A stretch of DNA of 17,544 bases from Methanomassiliicoccaceae archaeon UBA480 (GTDB lineage: Archaea; Thermoplasmatota; Thermoplasmata; Methanomassiliicoccales; Methanomethylophilaceae): assembly GCA_002506425.1 (NCBI GenBank), contig DAXO01000027.1, positions 1 to 17,544 on the forward strand. Direction: 5' to 3'. The position numbers and the translations under genes were made by a program. Position 1 is the stretch's first letter. Every line of letters begins with the position of its first letter. This document shows positions 7,553 through 13,938 of the stretch, one piece after another. The notes under the pieces are model-generated. The model saw only the letters and a program-made list of their open reading frames with translations. It did no database searches and was not told the origin of the DNA.

Positions 7553-8605
7553 TCACCCCGACATTACGATCTTTCCCTTGAATTTGGCATACGTGCCGTA
7601 GTCCAGATAGACCGGGTCCGCGAGGATCTTCTCGAGGACGGGCGCGTTGCTCCTCTGATAGTCCTTGATGGCGTCCGTGACCGTGATGTCGAACGCATCG
7701 CTTCCGGCTCCGGACCCGTAGGATGTGACGAATATCCTGTCTCCGGGCTCGGCGTGGTCTAGGACGTTGGCGAGTCCGAGCGGGACCGCTCCGCTGTAGG
7801 TGTTCCCGATCTCCGGCGTGAGGAGCCCGTACTGGATCTGCTCGGGAGCGAATCCCAGCTGGGTGGCTACCCTGGTGGGGAACTTCCCGTTGGGCTGGTG
7901 GAACACGGCGTACTTGTAGTCCGCGGGCGTGGTGCCCATGGCCTCGAACATCATCTTGGCCGCGGAGGTGATGTGCCTGAAGTAGGCGGGCTCCCCGGTG
8001 AACCTGCCTCCGTGGAGCGGATAGGGCTGGCCCTCCCTCCTCCAGAAGTCCGGCGTATCGGTGGTGAAGGACAGGGTCTTGTTGATCCTGGCGATGATGT
8101 TCTCGCTTCCGATCAGGTATGCCGCCCCTCCTGCGGATGCGGAGTATTCGAGGGCATCCCCGGGTGCGCCCTGGGAGGTGTCCGATCCTATGGCGACGCC
8201 GTATCTGACCATGCCGGATCCGACGAGACCCATGCATGCCTGGATGCCGGCGGTTCCGGCCTTGCAGGCGAACTCCATGTCCGCCGCGGTCATGGCGGGC
8301 GTCGCCTCGATGGCTTCCGCGACGATGGTCGCGGTGGGCTTGACGGCGTAGGGGTGGGACTCCGATCCCACGTAGATGGCGCCGATGTCCTTGGGGTCGA
8401 CCTGCGGGACGCGCGCCATCATGTACCTGGCGGCCTCCGTCGCGATGGTCACGACATCCTCGTCGGGGGACGGGACCGATTTCTGATTGATCATCAGACC
8501 CTTTCCCATGGATTTCCCGTCCACTCCCCAAATCCTCCCGATCTCCTCGGGTTTAATCCTGTACCTCGGCACATAAGCGCCGTAGCTCACAATTCCGACT
8601 TCCAT
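7553..8605 (-). CDS. Hydroxymethylglutaryl-CoA synthase
   Basis: This 350-residue enzyme is the archaeal type that joins acetyl-CoA to acetoacetyl-CoA to make HMG-CoA, the second step of the mevalonate route to isoprenoid lipids. Catalytic residues are visible: E82 in SESHPYAVKP, nucleophile C114 in EFACKAGTAG and H236 in FHQPNGKFP. The GSGAGSDAF segment near the end is also typical. Length matches archaeal HMGS. ATG at 8605 begins the conserved MEVGIVSYGAYVP; it overlaps the regulator's stop as TGATG and has GAGGGGAT before it. Longer upstream extensions in this frame belong to the regulator gene and are not real. Confidence 0.94.
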   Translation of the reverse strand: MEVGIVSYGAYVPRYRIKPEEIGRIWGVDGKSMGKGLMINQKSVPSPDEDVVTIATEAARYMMARVPQVDPKDIGAIYVGSESHPYAVKPTATIVAEAIEATPAMTAADMEFACKAGTAGIQACMGLVGSGMVRYGVAIGSDTSQGAPGDALEYSASAGGAAYLIGSENIIARINKTLSFTTDTPDFWRREGQPYPLHGGRFTGEPAYFRHITSAAKMMFEAMGTTPADYKYAVFHQPNGKFPTRVATQLGFAPEQIQYGLLTPEIGNTYSGAVPLGLANVLDHAEPGDRIFVTSYGSGAGSDAFDITVTDAIKDYQRSNAPVLEKILADPVYLDYGTYAKFKGKIVMSG

Positions 8606-9297
8606 CAAATCCCCTCTTTGAGTGCTTCCATCCTCTTCACGAACTCCTCCACGGACAGGTCCGTCGTCACCAGCGGGATGCCCTCGAGCCTCGCCAGCTT
8701 GACCGCCAGCGGATCCGTCTTCTCCGGCTGTATGTACACGACCATGGCGGGCGTCAGCGGATGAGCGCGCACGGCAATCATCGGCGAACGCCCGAAGTGG
8801 ACGTTCGTGAATACGAGCGCCCTCTCCGTGTTGGACCCGTATATCTTCAGGTAATCCTCGGAACCGAGGCTCAGAATGGCCTTTATCGAATCGACGACGG
8901 TGTATCCGAAGATCGACTTGGCCAGAACGCGGTCGGGATTGAGGTTCTTCCCTCCGAACGACTCGATGAACCTGTCCACGGGGACCCCTCCGGGGAACTC
9001 CTCCATGGCTATGATGCAGTCGAGCTTGTATTCTGGGTTGTATCTGGAGATAACGGGAGATCCGTTCTGGATGTCGAGTTCGATGAACGCATCGATCATC
9101 TTCCTTACGACATTGACTCCGGGAGACTTGCGCCTCCCGGACTCGTAGTCGCTGACCACCGAGTGGGAGACGCCCATGGCCTCCGCCAGCTGGTGCTGGG
9201 ACAGGCCGAACTCCTCCCTCCATTTGCGTATGGTCTTTCCGGGATCCGGGGAGAGGGCTATCTCCCCGGCGATCTTCTGCTTGAACTCGTCCACCAT
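8605..9297 (-). CDS. XRE-family HTH transcriptional regulator heading the mevalonate operon
   Basis: This 230-residue protein has an XRE/Cro-type HTH at about residues 20-75: RKWREEFGLSQHQLAEAMGV followed by a recognition helix and YESGRRKSPG. The remaining 150 residues are a mixed alpha/beta domain with segments such as GYTVVDSIKAIL and ALVFTNVHFGRSPMIAVRAH, which could sense a ligand; I know no specific substrate. As I recall, similar HTH proteins sit beside HMG-CoA synthase in other euryarchaea. ATG at 9297 is about 26 bases after a TATA box, so the message is nearly leaderless. An ORF extending upstream to 10044 is only the antisense shadow of the polyphosphate kinase gene. Control of the operon is inferred from position and two nearby dyads. 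Confidence 0.85.
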   Translation of the reverse strand: MVDEFKQKIAGEIALSPDPGKTIRKWREEFGLSQHQLAEAMGVSHSVVSDYESGRRKSPGVNVVRKMIDAFIELDIQNGSPVISRYNPEYKLDCIIAMEEFPGGVPVDRFIESFGGKNLNPDRVLAKSIFGYTVVDSIKAILSLGSEDYLKIYGSNTERALVFTNVHFGRSPMIAVRAHPLTPAMVVYIQPEKTDPLAVKLARLEGIPLVTTDLSVEEFVKRMEALKEGI

Positions 9298-9302
9298 TCG
9301 TA

Positions 9303-9321
9303 GGATGTGTAACTTGCATCC
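9303..9321. promoter_or_regulatory. Dyad between the XRE gene start and its TATA box
   Basis: GGATG (9303-9307) and CATCC (9317-9321) flank a nine-base centre. The site covers the predicted transcription start, where a repressor could block the polymerase. The arms are short, so confidence is low. Confidence 0.3.
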
Positions 9322-9330
9322 GTATATAAC
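9322..9330 (-). promoter_or_regulatory. TATA box of the mevalonate operon
   Basis: The minus strand reads TGTTATATACGG around this site, about 26 bases upstream of the ATG at 9297. It is a good archaeal TATA match and places the operon's promoter ahead of the regulator gene. Confidence 0.62.
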
Positions 9331-9334
9331 AGTG

Positions 9335-9361
9335 ACGTGAATCGTACTCGTCGATTGACGT
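9335..9361. promoter_or_regulatory. 27-bp dyad upstream of the mevalonate-operon TATA box
   Basis: ACGTGAATCG (9335-9344) and CGATTGACGT (9352-9361) pair at nine of ten positions around TACTCGT. It lies between the PPK2 stop (9369) and the TATA box. It could be an operator for the XRE protein or a terminator hairpin for the kinase gene. There is no T-tract after it, which favours the operator reading. Confidence 0.4.
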
Positions 9362-9368
9362 ACTAGCT

Positions 9369-10742
9369 TCAGTCGAGCTCCTTGTCGATCGCCTCTAGGA
9401 CGGTGCGGAGGACCTTCAGCCTGCCGTACTTCTTGTCCTCGGATTCGACCACGGTCCACGGGGCGTACGGCGTGTTGGTGGACTCCATCATCCTGTCGAC
9501 GTACTCCTCGTAGGTCCCCCACTTCTCCCTGTTGCGCCAGTCCTCGTCGGTGATCTTCCAGCGCTTGTAGGGATTCTCCTGGCGGGCCTTGAAGCGGGCG
9601 AGCTGCTCCTCGGGGCTTATCTCCATCCAGAACTTCACCACGATCCCGCCTGCCTCGCATATCTGCCTCTCGAAGACGTTGATCTCGTCCGCCGAACGGC
9701 CGTACTCCTCCTCCGTGCAGAACCCCTCTATCGGCTCGACCATCATCCTCCCGTACCAGGAGCGGTCGTAGACCGTGATGTGCCCGGCCTTCGGCAGGCT
9801 GTCGGTGAATCTCCAGAGATGGGTGTGGAGCTTCTCGGCCATGACTGGCGCCGCCACAGGACGCACGTAGTACCCGCGGGGGTTCAGCGCACGGACGAGA
9901 CGCTTGATGCTGCCTCCCTTGCCCGCGGCGTCCCATCCCTCGAAGACCACGACCAGCGAGCGGCCGGACTCCGCCAGCCTGACCTGGGCATCCGCGAGCC
10001 TTCTCGAAAGGTCCTCCAGCTCGCCCTTGTAGCTCTTGGCGCATAGCGTGAGATCGGCCGATCTCCTCGGATTCTCATAGACCAGGGGGATGGCGCGGGC
10101 CTCCCGTGCAGGAACCGGCGCCTCCAGGCGGGAGATGAGGGTCCTGACGAGCGAAACCATCGTCGTATCTATGTCCGAGACCTCGACGATGTCCCACGGG
10201 GCCTGGGCGGTATCCGTGCGGCCGAGGATGGGCATGACCTTCTTGTCCTTCCACAGCTTCGGATCTATGTGGTCGTCGGTTAGGAACGTTCCCGAAGGCT
10301 CCGATTTGGAGCCGTACTCCTTGGCAAGGCTCCCCACGGCCTCGTCGGTCATATTGAGATAGAATTTGACGAGCGCGACGCCGTTGTTGACGAAGTATCT
10401 CTCCAGAGCCTTGACGGTCTCGATGTTGTCGTCCTTGAGGCCGTTTCCCAGAGAGATCAGCCTCGAATACCATGAGCGGTCGTAGATCCCTATGACGCCT
10501 TTGGCCGGCTCGCGGGATATGCACCTCAGCATCTCCCTCGGACTGTCTATCGATTCCGGCACGAAATGCGAATAGAATATGCCGCGCGGCTCCAGGAGGT
10601 TCATGAGCTCGTTGATGACGCGCCCCATCACGCGGCCGCTGCGGCCCTCGAAGATTATGAGGACCTGCCTCTGCTCGTCCACTATCCTGCGCTGCATGAG
10701 AGTGAGCTGCTGCTCGAGTTCGTCCGATATCGTGGAAGCCAT
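9369..10742 (-). CDS. Two-domain PPK2-family polyphosphate:nucleotide phosphotransferase
   Basis: This 457-residue protein carries two PPK2 domains in tandem, the layout of class II PPK2 enzymes that phosphorylate AMP with polyphosphate. The C-terminal domain is intact: FEGWDAAGKGGSIKRL with P-loop lysine K275, then YDRSWYGRM and an EEQLARFKAR lid-type region. The N-terminal domain keeps the fold markers (FEGR, YDRSWYSR, DWD-like block) but its P-loop reads GRSGRVMGRV, with Met39 where Lys is expected, so it is probably not catalytic. That division of labour is known for class II enzymes. ATG at 10742 starts a family-like N-terminus; sequence upstream is antisense to the neighbouring gene. 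It is divergent from the phosphatase gene across 66 bases. AMP as acceptor is inferred. Confidence 0.88.
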   Translation of the reverse strand: MASTISDELEQQLTLMQRRIVDEQRQVLIIFEGRSGRVMGRVINELMNLLEPRGIFYSHFVPESIDSPREMLRCISREPAKGVIGIYDRSWYSRLISLGNGLKDDNIETVKALERYFVNNGVALVKFYLNMTDEAVGSLAKEYGSKSEPSGTFLTDDHIDPKLWKDKKVMPILGRTDTAQAPWDIVEVSDIDTTMVSLVRTLISRLEAPVPAREARAIPLVYENPRRSADLTLCAKSYKGELEDLSRRLADAQVRLAESGRSLVVVFEGWDAAGKGGSIKRLVRALNPRGYYVRPVAAPVMAEKLHTHLWRFTDSLPKAGHITVYDRSWYGRMMVEPIEGFCTEEEYGRSADEINVFERQICEAGGIVVKFWMEISPEEQLARFKARQENPYKRWKITDEDWRNREKWGTYEEYVDRMMESTNTPYAPWTVVESEDKKYGRLKVLRTVLEAIDKELD

Positions 10743-10808
10743 GGCAAGTGAATCGTAAGCGCGTTTATCCACGTTGCGACAGCGCGGACCCGACGGGTAT
10801 GCGACAGG
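10743..10808. promoter_or_regulatory. Divergent promoter region between the PPK2 and IMPase genes
   Basis: Only 66 bases separate the two starts. GTTTATCC at 10763-10770 is the sole AT-rich element. On the minus strand it (GGATAAAC) lies about 25 bases before the PPK2 ATG. On the plus strand it is about 40 bases before the phosphatase start. Possible shared control of the two genes is inferred. Confidence 0.35.
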
Positions 10809-11645
10809 ATGATGAACAGCGACGGCATCCCGGGATCCATGCCCAATGAGCCGGACTTCGTGTCGATCGAGAGGATTGTGAGAGAATCGGGTCGCAGAGT
10901 GCGCGGGAACCATGCCTTCACCGTCAGCACGAAGGGCTCCGTCGAGAATCTCGTGACGTCCGCCGACCTGGAGAACGAGAAGTTCCTGAGATCGGAGCTG
11001 ACCGCGGCCCTTCCGGGATCGGCGTTCATGGGCGAGGAGGGGGACGAGGCGTCGCTGAGCGACTCCGAATGGGTCTGGATCGTCGACCCCATCGACGGGA
11101 CCACGAACTTCTCCCGCGGCATCCCGATGTGCGCCGTGTCCGTGGCGCTGTTCAGGAACGCGGAGCCCTATGCGGGATTCGTCCTCAATCCGTTCATGGA
11201 CGTGATGTACAGCGCCGTCAAGGGCAGGGGCGCCTTCAAGGACGGGAATCCGATACATGTATCGGACAGGGATTTCAAGAGCAGCCTTCTGAGCACCGCG
11301 TACTGCTGCTACGAGAAGAGCCTGGCCGAAGGGTGCTTCAGGGTGAGCGAGATCCTCTACCCGAGGATCAACGACATAAGGAGGATCGGCACGGCCGCCC
11401 TGGAGCTGTCGCTTATGGCCGAAGGCGCCGGGGAGCTGTACTTCGAGATCCGCCTCTCCCCCTGGGACCACGCCGCCGCATTGACGATCCTGGCGGAGGC
11501 GGGCGGATGCTATACCGGGATAGGAGGGGATGTGCGCTTCGACGGACCGAGCCCGGTCCTCGCTGCGAATTCCGAGGAGAACCTCGCCCTTCTGTCCGAA
11601 GCGGTGAACGAAGTGTACCGCGGAAGAGTGCCGTACCGATCATGA
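10809..11645 (+). CDS. Inositol-monophosphatase-family phosphatase (IMPase / FBPase IV type)
   Basis: This 278-residue protein belongs to the Mg-dependent, lithium-sensitive phosphatase family; archaeal members dephosphorylate myo-inositol-1-phosphate and often fructose-1,6-bisphosphate. Metal ligands are present: E76/E77 in MGEEGD, D93 and D96 in VDPIDGTTNF, and D220 in the C-terminal WDHAAALTILAEAGG. An upstream VTSAD segment (about 49-53) matches the family too. Length is normal. Two adjacent ATGs at 10809 and 10812, or one at 10839, could be the start; the conserved part begins after all three. The stop overlaps the next gene as ATGA, so the two are probably co-translated. Which sugar phosphate is used cannot be told from sequence. 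Confidence 0.88.
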   Translation: MMNSDGIPGSMPNEPDFVSIERIVRESGRRVRGNHAFTVSTKGSVENLVTSADLENEKFLRSELTAALPGSAFMGEEGDEASLSDSEWVWIVDPIDGTTNFSRGIPMCAVSVALFRNAEPYAGFVLNPFMDVMYSAVKGRGAFKDGNPIHVSDRDFKSSLLSTAYCCYEKSLAEGCFRVSEILYPRINDIRRIGTAALELSLMAEGAGELYFEIRLSPWDHAAALTILAEAGGCYTGIGGDVRFDGPSPVLAANSEENLALLSEAVNEVYRGRVPYRS

Positions 11646-13315
11646 CGCTCACGTTCCACGACGTCAACGCGTTCCGGCGCTGCCCGTACGCCTACCGCAG
11701 GGACGCCCTCTCGGGCAGATGGACCATCTCCGCGACCGAATGCATGGACCTCTCCGTCCGCGATGCCGTGTTCTACGCATCCGGACGCAGAGCGATGGGC
11801 CTGTCCACGGATGCGGACTCCGCCCTGGCCGTGTACTGGGAGTCCTGGGACAGGCACTTCGACGATGTGGCCTGCCCTCAGCAGGACAACCTGAAGCTCA
11901 TCAAGTACGGGGAGCAGTGCGTCAGGAACCACATCCGCATAGCGGAGAGCGACAGGGATGCCGTCGTGGCCGCCGGATCCAGCGAGATCGCCGACTTCGG
12001 CGACGGGCGGGAGATCCTCGTCTCCATGGACCAGCTCGGCAGGCGCGGGACCACCGCAGTCATCACCAGATGCCTCACGGATCCGGTGATAAAACCGACC
12101 GCGGAGCTTTCCAAGGACCTGGAGATCAGGCTGGCGGCGAGATGGGCCCTGTCCGACATCCGCGGATGCGACCGCGCCGTCATGAGATGGGAGCTCCTCG
12201 GGCCGGGAACGGTCGTCGAATGCGCCGCCAGAAGGCCCTCGCTCGATGAGGCGGCGGTCATGACATCGCAGTTGCTTGCGGAGATGGAGAACGAGAAGGA
12301 CGTCCTGCCCCGCGAGAGCGAGTACTGCCTGGAATGCCCGTACGCCCGCGAGTGCCCGCGCCACCTCCACGAACTCTATCTCGAGAATAATCCGCAACTG
12401 ATGTCGACGGATGAGGGGATCAGGCTCGTGGACGAACTGGCGGAGCTCGACGAGAAGATACATGCGCTGAAGGCCCGCCGCGAATCGCTGGAGCTCAGAC
12501 GCGATGCGATCGAGGCCCAGCTGGTCGCATACTCGGATGCCATGGGATTCATGTCCCTGACCGGCCACACCCACAAAGCCCTGGTCCGCCACGAGAGGAA
12601 GGTCGAGTTCCCGGAGGACAAGACAGAACTCGTCGACCACCTGAAGGATATCGGAGCCTACGACGGATACAGCATGGTGAACTACCCCCGCCTGCGCTCG
12701 GACGTCGCCAAGGGGCTGGTCGATCCCGGGACCGCCAGGCTGGCGAAGGTCACCGGGATCGACAAGGTGTATCTGAGGAGAAGATTGGACAGATCGCGAC
12801 GACTCCAGCTGCCGTCGTTCTGCAACGCCCTGTTGACTTCGTATACAGTCGGGGATGACCTATTTCACCATGGAGCACGATTCTCACATCATGGCTCAGA
12901 ATTCCTGCTCCGGAAAAGGCAACGGATGCGCCGGAGGGCGCTCCTTCTGCGAAATGTACAGGGACATGGGCGACTACGCCCCCGAGACCCTCAAGGCCAT
13001 CAACAAGTTCGATCCGTCCCTGATGGACACCATAGCCGTCATGGACAGGATCATGGTCAACGACGGCGCCCTCGACAAGAAGACCAAGAGGCTCATCGCG
13101 CTCGCATGCGTGGCCGTGAGGATGTGCGACGACTGCGTCTATGCCCAGGCCAAGGTCGCCAAGAACTTCGGCGCCACCAAGGAGGAGATCCTGGAGGCCA
13201 TCAACGTGGCGGTCCTCACCGGCGGAGTCCCGTGCTGGTCCGCCGCCAAGAACGGCATTGCGAAGCTCTTCGAGGAATGGGACTCGGAATGAGCGCGGAT
13301 CCGGCAGGTCCCTGA
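11642..13315 (+). CDS. Cas4/AddB-like Fe-S protein of the PD-(D/E)XK type, catalytic site degenerate; 3' end uncertain
   Basis: The gene starts ATGA-overlapped with the phosphatase. C14 (FRRCPYAYRRD) plus C229-x2-C232-x5-C238 (CLECPYARECP) match the four-cysteine Fe-S pattern of Cas4/AddB-type PD-(D/E)XK proteins. Between them, MDQL (129-132) matches the usual 'IDRL', but the 'VIDYKT'-type strand reads VITRCLT (140-146), so the catalytic acid and lysine are missing. A coiled coil (about 250-300) and a conserved-looking tail ending near DKVYLRR (374-380, about 12781) follow. No stop occurs in this frame until 13315, so the open frame runs through the next gene out of register; residues after about 380 are probably not real. 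Either a stop was lost or there is a frameshift near 12766-12790. It could bind DNA without cutting it. Confidence 0.6.
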   Translation: MTLTFHDVNAFRRCPYAYRRDALSGRWTISATECMDLSVRDAVFYASGRRAMGLSTDADSALAVYWESWDRHFDDVACPQQDNLKLIKYGEQCVRNHIRIAESDRDAVVAAGSSEIADFGDGREILVSMDQLGRRGTTAVITRCLTDPVIKPTAELSKDLEIRLAARWALSDIRGCDRAVMRWELLGPGTVVECAARRPSLDEAAVMTSQLLAEMENEKDVLPRESEYCLECPYARECPRHLHELYLENNPQLMSTDEGIRLVDELAELDEKIHALKARRESLELRRDAIEAQLVAYSDAMGFMSLTGHTHKALVRHERKVEFPEDKTELVDHLKDIGAYDGYSMVNYPRLRSDVAKGLVDPGTARLAKVTGIDKVYLRRRLDRSRRLQLPSFCNALLTSYTVGDDLFHHGARFSHHGSEFLLRKRQRMRRRALLLRNVQGHGRLRPRDPQGHQQVRSVPDGHHSRHGQDHGQRRRPRQEDQEAHRARMRGREDVRRLRLCPGQGRQELRRHQGGDPGGHQRGGPHRRSPVLVRRQERHCEALRGMGLGMSADPAGP

Positions 13316-13820
13316 AATACGGGATCAGCCGGTCCATGAACCGTATCGAGACGAACGCTGCGACGACGCCCACGGCCGCTCCGGCCAGCACGTCCGTCGG
13401 CCAGTGGACGCCGAGATAAATCCGGGAGATCCCGACCGCCGAAGCGAACAGCAGCGCCGGGATCCCCCATCTTCTATTATAATAGACAACGGCCGCGGCC
13501 GCTGCGAATGATGACGCCGTGTGTCCCGACGGGAATGACGACGTCGACGGCGTGTCCACTATCAGCTGCAGGTCCAGAACCTCGAACGGCCTCGGACGGT
13601 CCACGATGGGCTTCAGGATCAGATCGGTGACGATGTAGGCGACCAGAACCGAAACGATGACGGCCACCCCCATCTTCCTGGTCCTGACGGAGCAGGTCAT
13701 CGCGAAGGCGAGGATGAACCATACCGCGGCATGGGTCGCGAGAGCCGTGACGGCCGTCATGGGAGCATCCAATGCGGGAGATGCTCCGCGGATCCATTCC
13801 AAAACGTCCGTGTCGAACAC
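12750..13820 (-). CDS. PAP2-superfamily membrane phosphatase; 3' end uncertain
   Basis: The first 176 residues are a membrane PAP2 phosphatase, acting on lipid phosphates or pyrophosphates such as undecaprenyl- or polyprenyl-PP. The three signature blocks are complete: K70-x6-R77-P78, PSGH at 97-100, and S132-R133-x5-H139-x3-D143. About five hydrophobic segments lie around residues 21-43, 50-70, 102-114, 118-138 and 141-160. The start is GTG at 13820, about 25 bases after AAATAT, consistent with a leaderless message. The recognisable protein ends near 13293, but the frame has no stop until 12750 and runs antisense through the decarboxylase-family gene; that 180-residue tail looks like a shadow. 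Natural length in the family is about 170-220 residues. Substrate is unknown; a polyprenyl-phosphate role would suit an archaeal membrane. Confidence 0.62.
   Translation of the reverse strand: MFDTDVLEWIRGASPALDAPMTAVTALATHAAVWFILAFAMTCSVRTRKMGVAVIVSVLVAYIVTDLILKPIVDRPRPFEVLDLQLIVDTPSTSSFPSGHTASSFAAAAAVVYYNRRWGIPALLFASAVGISRIYLGVHWPTDVLAGAAVGVVAAFVSIRFMDRLIPYFRDLPDPRSFRVPFLEELRNAVLGGGPARDSAGEDRHVDGLQDLLLGGAEVLGDLGLGIDAVVAHPHGHACERDEPLGLLVEGAVVDHDPVHDGYGVHQGRIELVDGLEGLGGVVAHVPVHFAEGAPSGASVAFSGAGILSHDVRIVLHGEIGHPRLYTKSTGRCRTTAAGVVAICPIFSSDTPCRSR
12855..13292 (+). CDS. Carboxymuconolactone decarboxylase / AhpD-family protein
   Basis: This 145-residue protein is a member of the AhpD-like CMD fold: DKKTKRLIALACVAVRMCDDC (split here as core helix plus C91-x2-C94), then AQAKVAKNFGATKEEILEAI and a GGVPCW segment. 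AhpD-type redox enzymes have C-x2-C-x3-H; here the His position is Gln98, so the proton relay is altered. An extra cysteine cluster (C18, C25, C32) near the N-terminus is unusual. Codon use is strongly C/G-ending, marking this as the real coding frame where three frames are open. ATG at 12855 forms an ATGA with an alternative upstream frame; ATG at 12891 (MAQNSC) is also possible. A thiol-redox or peroxidase-linked role is likely, the partner unknown. Confidence 0.8.
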   Translation: MTYFTMEHDSHIMAQNSCSGKGNGCAGGRSFCEMYRDMGDYAPETLKAINKFDPSLMDTIAVMDRIMVNDGALDKKTKRLIALACVAVRMCDDCVYAQAKVAKNFGATKEEILEAINVAVLTGGVPCWSAAKNGIAKLFEEWDSE

Positions 13821-13842
13821 GATGGCTGATTCGGCTGGAACG

Positions 13843-13848
13843 ATATTT
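13843..13848 (-). promoter_or_regulatory. TATA-like element of the PAP2 gene
   Basis: The minus strand reads TGAAATATCG about 25 bases upstream of the GTG at 13820. It supports that start and a leaderless message. Confidence 0.45.
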
Positions 13849-13883
13849 CACCATCGGTGGAGTCTCACAGATTCGTAGAAGAA

Positions 13884-13908
13884 CCTGCCCGCCGCCGGGA
13901 CGGACAGG
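13884..13908 (-). terminator. Second hairpin after the isocitrate-dehydrogenase-like gene
   Basis: In minus-strand RNA the arms 13899-13908 and 13884-13893 form a 10-bp stem containing two G-U pairs, with a five-base loop. It is followed by UUCUUCU, a good terminator tail. Confidence 0.55.
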
Positions 13909-13913
13909 AATGC

Positions 13914-13931
13914 GCCGGCCCGAAGGCCGGC
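13914..13931 (-). terminator. First hairpin after the isocitrate-dehydrogenase-like gene, with UUCG loop
   Basis: GCCGGCC (13914-13920) and GGCCGGC (13925-13931) make a perfect 7-bp stem. On the minus strand the loop is TTCG, the extra-stable tetraloop. It lies just past the stop at 13939 and works in tandem with 13884-13908. Confidence 0.6.
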
Positions 13932-13938
13932 TGGAGTT

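Noticed and set aside
9298..10044. Upstream extension of the XRE regulator frame
   Set aside because: It is antisense to the PPK2 gene. The TATA box and HTH start fix the gene at 9297.
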